This document shows positions 53,122-61,349 of a stretch of DNA of 64,000 nucleotides, one piece after another. Position 1 is the first letter of the stretch, and the number at the start of each line of letters is the position of its first letter. The translations under genes were made by a program, and so were the position numbers. The stretch comes from Rodentibacter sp901420285 (GTDB lineage: Bacteria; Pseudomonadota; Gammaproteobacteria; Enterobacterales; Pasteurellaceae), in NCBI RefSeq assembly GCF_041734645.1, contig NZ_CP162010.1:1178001-1242000 (forward strand). The letters run 5' to 3'. The notes under the pieces were generated by a model, which was not told the DNA's origin, searched no databases, and saw only the letters and a program-made list of their open reading frames with translations.

Positions 53122-54525
53122 TTAATAATCATGATATTCGCGTTGTTCAGCGAGATTGTCAAAACGCGAAAATTGCCCGTTAAATTTCAAACGCACGCGA
53201 CCAATCGGGCCGTTACGTTGTTTACCGATAATAATTTCCGCCACGCCTTTATCTTCCGAATTGTCGTTATAAACTTCGTCGCGATAAATAAACATAATCA
53301 AGTCAGCATCTTGCTCGATAGAGCCGGATTCACGTAAATCCGAATTTACCGGACGCTTATCAGCGCGTTGCTCCAAAGTGCGATTTAACTGGGAAAGGGC
53401 GATGACAGGCACTTCCAACTCCTTCGCGAGCGCTTTCAGTGAACGGGAAATTTCCGCAATTTCCAAGGTTCGGTTATCGGAAAATGCTGGGGCGCGCATT
53501 AATTGAAGATAATCCACCATGATTAAACTTAACCCGTTATTTTCACGATAAACCCGTCTGGCGCGGGAACGCAGCTCGGTCGGTGTTAATCCGGAAGAAT
53601 CGTCAATGTAAAGGTTATTTTTCTGCTTAAACATACCGAATATGCTACTGATTTTGTTCCATTCAATTTCGTCTAAGCCTTGACCGGTACGGATTTTGGT
53701 TTGATCCACGCGCGCCAATGAAGCAATCATACGCATCATAATTTGTTCGGCAGGCATTTCTAAACTGAACACCAATACCGGTTTATCGCTTGCCATCATC
53801 GCATTTTCACACAGATTCATGGCAAAGGTGGTTTTTCCCATGGACGGACGCGCAGCGACGATAATTAAATCCGAAGGCTGTAAACCTGCCGTTTTTCGGT
53901 CAAGATCCGTAAAACCGGTGGTAACGCCGGTCACACCGGAATTATTTTTCAATTTGCTTAAAGCATCAATCCGTTCGATGGTGCTTTGCAACACGCTAAT
54001 CACGTTTTGTGGGCCTTCGCCGGAAGTGCTGCGTTTCTCCGCAATGGCGAACACTTCACGTTCGGCTTCGTCCAAAATCAGTTTGATGTCTTGCCCTTTC
54101 GGTGAGTAACTGTTTTCCGCAATGCGGTTGCCTACAGAAATCAATTCGCGCAGAATCGCTTTTTCACGCACGATGTCGGCATAAGCCAAAATATTAATCG
54201 CATTTGGTGTATTGTTGGAAAGTTCGGCAAGATAAGCAAAACCGCCTACTTCTTCGCTGATACCTTTATTTTTTAAAGCTTGATCCAAAGTGATGAGATC
54301 GATCGGTGACCGGTTACGTATTAAATCTTCCATGGCCTGGAAAATTGCACGGTGAGCAAAAGTGTAAAAATCCTCCGCAATTACACGTTCGGCAATACCG
54401 TCCCAATGCTGATTGCTTAACATAATGCCGCCCAACACGGCTTGCTCGGCTTCAAGAGAATGAGGCGGAACGCTCACTTGTGTGGTTTGTTTGTCGGATG
54501 ATTTGATTTGCGGTTGAGATGCCAT
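53122..54525 (-). CDS. dnaB: DnaB, replicative DNA helicase
   Basis: The 467-residue hexameric helicase unwinds the replication fork. I start it at the ATG at 54525 (MASQPQIKSSDK), since a start six codons earlier has no better ribosome binding site and the family begins with a short polar tail before VPPHSLEAEQAVLGG. Walker A is ARPSMGKTT, Walker B MVDYLQLM, and the arginine finger region SDLRESGSIEQDAD follows. The ribosome binding site is weak. The dnaB-alr order is common in gammaproteobacteria. Confidence 0.97.
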   Translation of the reverse strand: MASQPQIKSSDKQTTQVSVPPHSLEAEQAVLGGIMLSNQHWDGIAERVIAEDFYTFAHRAIFQAMEDLIRNRSPIDLITLDQALKNKGISEEVGGFAYLAELSNNTPNAINILAYADIVREKAILRELISVGNRIAENSYSPKGQDIKLILDEAEREVFAIAEKRSTSGEGPQNVISVLQSTIERIDALSKLKNNSGVTGVTTGFTDLDRKTAGLQPSDLIIVAARPSMGKTTFAMNLCENAMMASDKPVLVFSLEMPAEQIMMRMIASLARVDQTKIRTGQGLDEIEWNKISSIFGMFKQKNNLYIDDSSGLTPTELRSRARRVYRENNGLSLIMVDYLQLMRAPAFSDNRTLEIAEISRSLKALAKELEVPVIALSQLNRTLEQRADKRPVNSDLRESGSIEQDADLIMFIYRDEVYNDNSEDKGVAEIIIGKQRNGPIGRVRLKFNGQFSRFDNLAEQREYHDY

Positions 54526-54651
54526 AAGAATTTTAAGATACAAAAGAATTGGTGCTTATGATACCGCAAATGAGGGGGCGGTTTAAGCGAAAACTACGGT
54601 CGATTTGGACTGAGCTTTTAATCGTTTTTGTTGCACTGAAAGTAAAAATAA

Positions 54652-54682
54652 AAAACGGTGGAAAAATCCACCGTTTTTTATT
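54652..54682. terminator. Terminator after pykA
   Basis: AAAACGGTGGA and TCCACCGTTTT form an 11-bp stem with a 4-base loop. It has A and T runs on both sides and starts about ten bases after the pykA stop on the reverse strand. Confidence 0.9.
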
Positions 54683-54691
54683 TTTTCGTGA

Positions 54692-56128
54692 TTATTCAAC
54701 GATAAGCACACGGCATACATTCGTATGCTTGATTGACTCATCTCCTTGCGTTAATAACACCAAATCACCTGAATTTAAGTAACCTTTTTCTTTTAATAAT
54801 TGCACCGCTTCTTGCGCGCCGCTTGCACTGCGCGTTTCCGCATCGCTGAATACCGGTGTCACGCCACGGTATAAAGAACAAAGATTTAACGTTTCTTGGT
54901 TGCGGGATAAGGCAAAAATCGGTAAACCCGAGCTGATGCGGGACATTAACAATGCGGTGCGCCCGGTATGTGTCAATGTAATAATCGCCGCAACGCCTTT
55001 CATATGGTTTGCGGAATACATTGCCGACATGGCTACCGCTTCTTCGATATCGCCGAACTCTTTGTCCATACGGTGACGGGAAACATTAATACTTGGCATT
55101 TTTTCCGCGCCTAAACACACGCGCGCCATCGCTGCGACGGTTTCAGCCGGATATTGACCGGCAGCCGTTTCGGCCGAAAGCATTACCGCATCTGTGCCAT
55201 CCAGCACCGCATTGGCTACGTCCATCACTTCCGCACGAGTCGGCATCGGATTACTGATCATAGATTCCATCATTTGTGTCGCGGTAATTACCGCGCGGTT
55301 TAACTGACGCGAACGACGGATTAATTTTTTCTGCACGCCTACCAATTCAGGATCGCCGATTTCCACGCCTAAATCACCGCGAGCGACCATGATCACGTCC
55401 GATGCTAAAATAATGTCGTCCATTGATTCGTCATCGACTACCGTTTCAGCACGTTCAACTTTCGCCACAATTTTCGCATTTAAACCGGCTTTCTGCGCCA
55501 ATTCACGCGCGTAATTTAAGTCTGCGCTGGAACGCGGGAAAGAGACTGCCAAGAAATCAACGCCGATACGCGCTGCCGTAATGATGTCTGCTTTATCTTT
55601 TTCAGTTAATGCGTCAGCTGATAAACCGCCGCCTAATTTATTGATCCCTTTATTATTTGATAACGGGCCGCCAACAGTGACTTCAGTAAACACTTTTGCA
55701 TTTTCGGTGGACAATACTTTTAATTGTACGCGGCCGTCATCTAACAAAAGAATATCCCCGGGAACAACATCTTGCGGTAAGGTTTTGTAGTCTAAACCGA
55801 CTGCCTCTTGATTGCCTTCACCTTTTGGCAATTCCGCATCAAGAACGAACTTATCGCCGACATTTAAGAAAATTTTGCCATCTTTGAAAGTAGAAACGCG
55901 GATTTTAGGCCCTTGTAAATCACCTAAAATCGCTACAGTCTTGCCTAATTTTTTCGCAATAGAACGAACGCGTTCCGCACGCTCAATATGATCATCAGGC
56001 GTACCATGCGAGAAGTTCATACGAACTACGTTTGCGCCTGCCGCAATAATTTTCTCAAGATTGTTATCGCGGTCGGTCGCCGGACCCATAGTACATACAA
56101 TCTTCGTTCTTCTTAGTCTTCTAGACAT
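54692..56128 (-). CDS. pykA: PykA, pyruvate kinase II
   Basis: The 478-residue enzyme makes pyruvate and ATP from phosphoenolpyruvate. I use the second of two adjacent ATGs (56128), which has GGAG at better spacing and gives MSRRLRRTKIV as in E. coli PykA. Motifs include NFSHGTPDDH, GDLQGPKIR, MVARGDLGVEIG and TATQMMESM. It ends LIVE. Exact and near repeat copies lie inside at 55203-55214 and 54950-54961. Confidence 0.96.
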   Translation of the reverse strand: MSRRLRRTKIVCTMGPATDRDNNLEKIIAAGANVVRMNFSHGTPDDHIERAERVRSIAKKLGKTVAILGDLQGPKIRVSTFKDGKIFLNVGDKFVLDAELPKGEGNQEAVGLDYKTLPQDVVPGDILLLDDGRVQLKVLSTENAKVFTEVTVGGPLSNNKGINKLGGGLSADALTEKDKADIITAARIGVDFLAVSFPRSSADLNYARELAQKAGLNAKIVAKVERAETVVDDESMDDIILASDVIMVARGDLGVEIGDPELVGVQKKLIRRSRQLNRAVITATQMMESMISNPMPTRAEVMDVANAVLDGTDAVMLSAETAAGQYPAETVAAMARVCLGAEKMPSINVSRHRMDKEFGDIEEAVAMSAMYSANHMKGVAAIITLTHTGRTALLMSRISSGLPIFALSRNQETLNLCSLYRGVTPVFSDAETRSASGAQEAVQLLKEKGYLNSGDLVLLTQGDESIKHTNVCRVLIVE

Positions 56129-56174
56129 CATTCTACTCCGTCAGTCAATATTTATATTTTGAATAAACCTGATT

Positions 56175-56239
56175 AGGCCGAAGCTTTTCGGCCGAAATAA
56201 ACCGGCGCGCATTATACGCTCAAAAACCGCCGAAATCAA
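56175..56239 (-). promoter_or_regulatory. pykA promoter with a hairpin leader
   Basis: On the reverse strand TTGATT (56234-56239) and a perfect TATAAT (56211-56216) are 17 bases apart, followed by GCGCGCC. The leader contains a short stem GGCCGAA/TTCGGCC at about 56177-56195. Confidence 0.7.
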
Positions 56240-56312
56240 AAAAGAGTTCGCGACGCTCTGAGCTCGTTTTGGTTAAAATTTTATCACCCGCACCGGCGTT
56301 GTAGAAAATTTC

Positions 56313-56341
56313 TTGTCTTCCTGTTAAAAACCGTCTATTAT
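56313..56341 (+). promoter_or_regulatory. Promoter of tRNA-Val
   Basis: TTGTCT (56313-56318) and TATTAT (56336-56341) are 17 bases apart and followed by GCGCGGC, a stable-RNA type discriminator. Confidence 0.7.
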
Positions 56342-56354
56342 GCGCGGCACTCAC

Positions 56355-56431
56355 GCGACTATAGCTCAGTTGGTTAGAGCACCACCTTGACATGGTGGGG
56401 GTCACTGGTTCGAGTCCAGCTAGTCGCACCA
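56355..56431 (+). tRNA. tRNA-Val (anticodon GAC)
   Basis: This 77-nt tRNA has acceptor GCGACTA pairing with TAGTCGC, anticodon loop TTGACAT and encoded CCA. A terminator follows at once. Confidence 0.97.
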
Positions 56432-56445
56432 TTTACCCTAAACAA

Positions 56446-56480
56446 AGCCCCGCGTAATTTAACGCGGGGCTTTGTTTTAT
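56446..56480 (+). terminator. Terminator after tRNA-Val
   Basis: AAAGCCCCGCGT and ACGCGGGGCTTT form a 12-bp stem with a short loop, followed by a T-rich tail. Confidence 0.92.
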
Positions 56481-56626
56481 CGGGATTTTACAAGGCTTTA
56501 TCGCTCGTTTATTCAGCCTGTTTAAACACATCTAATCTTAGTTTTTTAACACCGATAGTAACTGTTTAACCGGTCGAAGCCGTTGAAATGTTAATCATGC
56601 CGAAACCTACCGTCTGCTCTTAAAAC

Positions 56627-56660
56627 AGCACCGCATTGAAAAGGGTTCCAATGCGGTGCT
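56627..56660. repeat. Perfect inverted pair of the CAATGCGGTGCT repeat
   Basis: Exact copies in both orientations (56627-56638 and 56649-56660) form a hairpin followed by GTTGAGC, nearly the same layout as the pair at 29995. It lies 97 bases beyond the uvrB stop, within a 276-bp stretch (56481-56756) that otherwise shows no gene. Confidence 0.9.
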
Positions 56661-56756
56661 GTTGAGCATAGTGAACAGATAAGCCTAGCAATCATTCATC
56701 CGTTTTCTTTGTCATCTTATGCATTTGTACATTTTCGGTATCGTTTTTATTGGCGC

Positions 56757-58793
56757 TTATTCCGCCATCACAAACTTTTCTCTCAATTGATGAAGCTGAT
56801 CGCGTACAGCGGCGGCTTTTTCAAATTCTAAGTCTTGGGCGAATTTATACATTTGCTGTTCCAATTTTTTAACTTGTTGTTGGTACTCTTTGGCGTTTTT
56901 TGGCGCGTTATAAAGTGCGGCCGGTTCCGCAACGGTTTTTCCGCGCGATTTTCCTCTTCCTTTATTGAGCGTGCCTTGTCCAATATCAAGCAACTCGCCC
57001 ACCTTTTTATTTAAGGCTTGCGGAATAATGCCGCGCTCGGCGTTATATGCCATTTGTTTTTCGCGTCGGCGATTGGTTTCCGTCATCGCTTTTTTCATCG
57101 AATCGGTAATGCGATCCGCATACAAAATTGCTTTACCGTGCAAATTACGCGCGGCGCGACCGATGGTTTGAATCAGCGAACGTTCCGAACGCAAAAAGCC
57201 TTCTTTATCCGCATCTAAAATCGCCACTAAGGACACTTCCGGAATATCCAAACCTTCACGCAATAAGTTGATGCCGACCAACACGTCAAATTCGCCCAAA
57301 CGCAAGTCACGAATAATTTCTACCCGTTCCACGGTGTCAATGTCGGAATGCAAATAACGTACGCGCACACCGTGTTCGTCTAAATAATCGGTGAGATCTT
57401 CCGCCATTTTTTTGGTCAACGTGGTGACTAAAACCCGTTCGTTTCGGTCCGCTCTTTGGCGCGCTTCTGACAGTAAATCATCCACTTGAATCGCAACCGG
57501 ACGAATTTCAATTTCCGGATCAAGCAAACCGGTCGGACGCACCACTTGATCGATAATTTCACTGCCGGATTTTTCCAATTCATAAGGCCCCGGTGTGGCG
57601 GAAACATAAATAGTCTGTGGCGCCAAGCGCTCAAATTCTTCAAAGCGCAACGGGCGGTTATCTAATGCGGACGGCAAACGAAAACCATATTCCACCAAGG
57701 TTTCTTTACGCGAACGGTCGCCGCGATACATACCACCGATTTGCGGCACCGTTACGTGCGACTCATCAATAATTAGCACCGCATCAGACGGCATATAATC
57801 AAATAAGGTCGGCGGCGGTTCACCCTCGTTTCGACCGGAAAGGTAGCGTGAGTAGTTTTCAATGCCCGAGCAATACCCCAGCTCATTCATCATTTCAATA
57901 TCGAACAACGTGCGCTGCGTAATACGTTGTTCTTCCAATAATTTATTTTCTTTAATGAAATATTCACGGCGCTGCGCCAGTTCATCTTTAATTTTATCGA
58001 TGGATTCCAAAATGCGCTCGCGCGGCGTCGCATAGTTGGTTTTCGGGTACACCGTGATACGTGGCACCGCACCGAGATTGCTTCCCGTAAGCGGATCAAA
58101 GAAACTTAATCGTTCTACTTCCTCATCAAATAATTCGATACGAATGGCTTGATCGTCCGATTCCGCCGGAAAAATGTCGATTACATCGCCACGCACACGA
58201 AATGTGCCGCGCTGAAACGCCTGATCGTTACGCGTATATTGCATGCCCGCAAGTTGACTTAAAATCTCGCGCTGATTAGCCGGTGAGCCGACACGCAAAA
58301 TCAAACGCATTTTTAAATAAGCTTCCGGATCGCCCAAACCATAAATTGCGGAAACCGACGCCACAACAATGGTATCGCGGCGCTCCAAAAAAGATTTCAC
58401 CGCAGAAAGGCGCATTTGGTCAATTTGCTCGTTCACCGCAGAATCTTTTTCAATAAAAGTATCACTGCTCGGAACATAGGCTTCCGGCTGGTAATAATCA
58501 TAATAAGAAACGAAATATTCCACCGCATTTTCCGGAAAAAAGTCTTTCATTTCCGCATAAAGCTGGGCGGCGAGAGTTTTATTTGGCGCAAGCAACATGG
58601 CCGGGCGATTAAGCTTGGCAATCACATTGGCGATGGTGAAAGTTTTGCCCGATCCGGTTACGCCGAGCAAAGTTTGATGCGCTAATCCGTCGTCTAAATT
58701 TTCAGCGAGTTTTTCAATCGCTTGCGGCTGATCACCGGAAGGCTGATAACCGGAATGAAGAATAAATGGTTTGCTATGAATTTTTTCTGACAT
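56757..58793 (-). CDS. uvrB: UvrB, excinuclease ABC subunit B
   Basis: The 678-residue protein verifies damage in nucleotide excision repair. Walker A is LLGVTGSGKTFT near residue 44. The beta-hairpin YYDYYQPEAYVP, helicase motif DESHVTVPQ and motif VI QTIGRAARN follow. The C-terminal UVR motif (LEQQMYKFAQDLEFEKAAAVRDQ) contacts UvrC. Length is normal. It is preceded by a region with DnaA boxes. Confidence 0.98.
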   Translation of the reverse strand: MSEKIHSKPFILHSGYQPSGDQPQAIEKLAENLDDGLAHQTLLGVTGSGKTFTIANVIAKLNRPAMLLAPNKTLAAQLYAEMKDFFPENAVEYFVSYYDYYQPEAYVPSSDTFIEKDSAVNEQIDQMRLSAVKSFLERRDTIVVASVSAIYGLGDPEAYLKMRLILRVGSPANQREILSQLAGMQYTRNDQAFQRGTFRVRGDVIDIFPAESDDQAIRIELFDEEVERLSFFDPLTGSNLGAVPRITVYPKTNYATPRERILESIDKIKDELAQRREYFIKENKLLEEQRITQRTLFDIEMMNELGYCSGIENYSRYLSGRNEGEPPPTLFDYMPSDAVLIIDESHVTVPQIGGMYRGDRSRKETLVEYGFRLPSALDNRPLRFEEFERLAPQTIYVSATPGPYELEKSGSEIIDQVVRPTGLLDPEIEIRPVAIQVDDLLSEARQRADRNERVLVTTLTKKMAEDLTDYLDEHGVRVRYLHSDIDTVERVEIIRDLRLGEFDVLVGINLLREGLDIPEVSLVAILDADKEGFLRSERSLIQTIGRAARNLHGKAILYADRITDSMKKAMTETNRRREKQMAYNAERGIIPQALNKKVGELLDIGQGTLNKGRGKSRGKTVAEPAALYNAPKNAKEYQQQVKKLEQQMYKFAQDLEFEKAAAVRDQLHQLREKFVMAE

Positions 58794-59144
58794 ATATGTA
58801 CAGCCAATTTTCTAAGAACTTTTGTTGGCGCGATTCTATCATATTTCACACGCCAAAATCAGCGTGAAAGCAAGTTTTGCACAGTGTGCGAGATGTCAAG
58901 CGAAACAAGTCAAAAAATCATAAAAAATTTTTATATTTTTTTCTGGACTTTACTTAACATATTGATAAATAAGGAAATGTCATTTTACAACCAATTTTTA
59001 CTTGAAATCGTACAACCCTAGTATTTATCGGGATTCCTCGATCTTAAGTCGATTTAATCCACAAAGTTATCCACAGCCTTTGTGGATAGAAAAATTGCCG
59101 TAAAAAGCACACTTAAATTTTTTAAAATTTTTTTATTTTTACTG
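58794..59144. other. AT-rich intergenic region with DnaA boxes
   Basis: The gap between uvrB and tRNA-Asn holds no gene. It has two AT-rich tracts (58915-58945 and 59108-59140) around a cluster of three DnaA-like boxes: TAATCCACA (59055-59063), a perfect TTATCCACA (59067-59075) and, reversed, CTATCCACA (59081-59089). Only a few GATC sites are seen, unlike an enterobacterial oriC. Confidence 0.6.
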
Positions 59145-59173
59145 TTGACAAACTATTGACGGATCATTAGAAT
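59145..59173 (+). promoter_or_regulatory. Promoter of tRNA-Asn
   Basis: A perfect TTGACA (59145-59150) and TAGAAT (59168-59173) are 17 bases apart, followed by the discriminator GCGCGACC. Confidence 0.85.
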
Positions 59174-59204
59174 GCGCGACCTATCTTTGTGATACCGAAT
59201 CAAT

Positions 59205-59280
59205 TCCTCCTTAGTTCAGTCGGTAGAACGGTGGACTGTTAATCCATATGTCGCAGGTTCGAGTCCCGCAGGAGGAGCCA
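59205..59280 (+). tRNA. tRNA-Asn (anticodon GTT)
   Basis: This 76-nt tRNA has acceptor TCCTCCT pairing with AGGAGGA, anticodon loop CTGTTAA and encoded CCA. Confidence 0.97.
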
Positions 59281-59350
59281 ATTTCTCTTTTGGTTTGGTT
59301 TTCGTTTGTCTCCTTTTACGAATTCTAAATTAGCAACCAGAAGATTTTAA

Positions 59351-59378
59351 GCCCATCAATTTGATGGGCTTTATTTTT
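59351..59378. terminator. Terminator between tRNA-Asn and zevB
   Basis: AAGCCCATCA and TGATGGGCTT form a 10-bp stem with a 3- to 4-base loop, followed by a T-rich tail. Confidence 0.85.
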
Positions 59379-59393
59379 ATCGGTATTTCGTCG

Positions 59394-60365
59394 TTATTTT
59401 CCAAACAACACCGCCCCACCGCTAGCTTCAAGCGTTGTGCCATAAAGCAAACTCGTGGCGAAAAAGATCATCACGCCGCCGGCAAATATTTTAACCGCCC
59501 GTCCTCCATATTGATTTAAGGTTTTACCGCCGTACCATCGTCCTAAACGAATTGCCATTTGTTTGGCATAACGCACCATGATGGCAAATAAAGAAAGCGT
59601 TAAACCGGTGCCGAATGACATAGCAAGAACGGCGAAAACACCCCAAAGAAAAAGATCCGACATATAAGCCAGAAAAAGTACAAAAATTGCGCCGCTACAA
59701 GGGCGCAGTCCGATGCTCAAAATGATGAAAAATTGACTTCGCCAAGTATTGGCATATCGCAACAGCACCGCATTGGGCAAGTGTTGATGGCCGCAGGAAC
59801 ATTCAGCGGAAAAAACATGATCGGCTTTCACGGCACTCAATTTCGGCACCGCATTGAAGCGCGCAGATTTTATCCGAAACGCTTTTTTCGGCTTTCTGAC
59901 GCCTTGATAAATCCAATAAATGCCAAGCCCGAGTAATAACACCCAAGCACCGCGTTCCAGCCATAATTGGCTTAGTTTGAAATAACGCGATGACAAATTT
60001 AAAACCACCACAATCACGGATGTCGCCACAATCGCCACGACACCTTGCATCAAGGAAGCAAGCAAACTTAACTTCACGCTGGGTTTAAGTTCGCTTTGAT
60101 GAGTTGATAAATAACCGGCGATAATAAATTTGCCGTGTCCCGGCCCAAGGGCATGTAACACACCGTAAAGAAAACTGACACCAATTAAAATTAAACCGGC
60201 GGAAACGGGATTTTGTTGAATGGCGTGAAGATTTTCCGAAGTGAGTTGATTAAAGACTTGTTGCCAAGCCACAGCTTTCACAAAAAGCCAAGGCAAGAAC
60301 CAAAAAATTGCGCCAAGTAAGGCAACCAAGACAAATAGCCATTTAAAAGGGAATGCTTTTTTCAT
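59394..60365 (-). CDS. zevB: NicO/RcnA-type metal transporter (ZevB-like)
   Basis: The 323-residue inner-membrane protein has about seven hydrophobic segments and the NicO motifs HALGPGHGKFIIAGYL and GLRPCSGAIFVL. A cytosolic or periplasmic loop carries CSCGHQH, which could bind metal. The pair with the following DUF1007 gene matches the H. influenzae zevAB locus, reported to aid zinc uptake; the metal here is inferred. Repeat copies lie inside at 59764-59775 and 59845-59856, both in the poorly conserved loop. Confidence 0.85.
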   Translation of the reverse strand: MKKAFPFKWLFVLVALLGAIFWFLPWLFVKAVAWQQVFNQLTSENLHAIQQNPVSAGLILIGVSFLYGVLHALGPGHGKFIIAGYLSTHQSELKPSVKLSLLASLMQGVVAIVATSVIVVVLNLSSRYFKLSQLWLERGAWVLLLGLGIYWIYQGVRKPKKAFRIKSARFNAVPKLSAVKADHVFSAECSCGHQHLPNAVLLRYANTWRSQFFIILSIGLRPCSGAIFVLFLAYMSDLFLWGVFAVLAMSFGTGLTLSLFAIMVRYAKQMAIRLGRWYGGKTLNQYGGRAVKIFAGGVMIFFATSLLYGTTLEASGGAVLFGK

Positions 60366-60368
60366 GAT

Positions 60369-60995
60369 TTAGTCACACCGAATTTTCACTTTTTGCGCAA
60401 AAATCACGCCCAAGGAATCATCTTCGTCTTTTTGCGTTTTATCCAGAGAAGAAGCGTAAGATTTCATTTTTTCATCCACGTTCGGCGCCACCACTTCGCC
60501 CTTGCAATTGGTCGGCAGAGCGGAAAAATTCACCGCGTTTTTATTTTCCGGATAAAACATGGAAACATAATAAGTGCGATCATAAGTCATTAACGTGAAC
60601 AGGTTATCTTTTAACGGCTGCGGACGAGTAAGAAGCAAATCGAAATAATATTGAATATGTGAACCAAGCAGATTGATACCGTAATTCCGCGCCTGAGCTT
60701 TGTATTTAATTTTTTCGTTATTTTTATCAAATAAATAGCTGAAATAATGTTCATTGACGATATTTTCCATCACATCGTCAATAAGCTTTTGTTGCTTCAC
60801 GGAATCGCCTTTCGCTTGTGCCATATCGTATAGCACCGCCGCAGAACTCGGTTCGTCAAGCGTCCATCGCATCGAAAAACCGATCAATTGATTTTCCTCC
60901 ACTAATGGTTTGCTTTGCATTTCAATAAAGGCGTGTGGGTGCGCCAATGCGGTGCTCGATAGCATAGTGACGAGTAAAACGAGTTTTTTTTTCAC
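60369..60995 (-). CDS. zevA: DUF1007 periplasmic protein (ZevA-like)
   Basis: The 208-residue protein has a signal peptide ending ALA and begins the mature part with HPHAFIEM, a probable metal-binding His-x-His. The mature protein contains RWTLDEPSS and CKGEVVAPNV. It ends three bases before zevB, so they form an operon. An exact repeat copy (60945-60956) encodes the SSTAL of the signal peptide. Confidence 0.85.
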   Translation of the reverse strand: MKKKLVLLVTMLSSTALAHPHAFIEMQSKPLVEENQLIGFSMRWTLDEPSSAAVLYDMAQAKGDSVKQQKLIDDVMENIVNEHYFSYLFDKNNEKIKYKAQARNYGINLLGSHIQYYFDLLLTRPQPLKDNLFTLMTYDRTYYVSMFYPENKNAVNFSALPTNCKGEVVAPNVDEKMKSYASSLDKTQKDEDDSLGVIFAQKVKIRCD

Positions 60996-61098
60996 AACGA
61001 TTATCCTTAATAAAATGAGGTTGTCATTTTAACATAGCGCGAAAAATCCTTAAAAACGTTTATTTGCTCATCAATAATAATTAAATGGATAAAATTTA

Positions 61099-61112
61099 TT
61101 GACTTATATCAA
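61099..61112 (+). promoter_or_regulatory. FNR box
   Basis: TTGACTTATATCAA matches the FNR consensus TTGAT-N4-ATCAA with one mismatch. It is centred about 41 bases before the proposed start of the sRNA candidate at 61147. Confidence 0.65.
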
Positions 61113-61146
61113 AGAATAATGAGATTGGATTTTATTTGGAGCGGAA

Positions 61147-61263
61147 TTTTCGGTACTATCCTCCACGTCAAGCGCTTGCTTGATATTCATAAAGTTCCTA
61201 AATAAAATAATCATAAATATAGCTAAACTACTTTCCTACCACCCAATTCGGGTGGTTTTTTTT
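61147..61263 (+). ncRNA. Candidate FnrS-type anaerobic small RNA
   Basis: Between zevA and ettA lies a 354-bp gap with no gene. It holds an FNR box, then ACGTCAAGCG (61165-61174), which is identical to a stretch recalled from E. coli FnrS, then an unstructured AU-rich segment with CUACUUUCCU. A terminator (ACCACCC/GGGTGGT, then eight T residues) follows at 61238-61263. No plus-strand gene precedes this terminator. Expected length is about 117 nt, close to E. coli FnrS. The 5' end is estimated from the FNR site. Confidence 0.6.
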
Positions 61264-61349
61264 CGCCTTTCATTTGCCGAAGGTTAGGCAAATCCCAAAA
61301 CTTCAAGTAAAATAAGCCCGTTTTTTTAACCTCAAATCAAGAGCAAATT

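Noticed and set aside
58794..59200. Chromosomal origin oriC
   Set aside because: It has DnaA boxes and AT-rich DNA, but very few GATC sites and none of the usual neighbours (mnmG, dnaA, dnaN). Kept only as a DnaA-box cluster.
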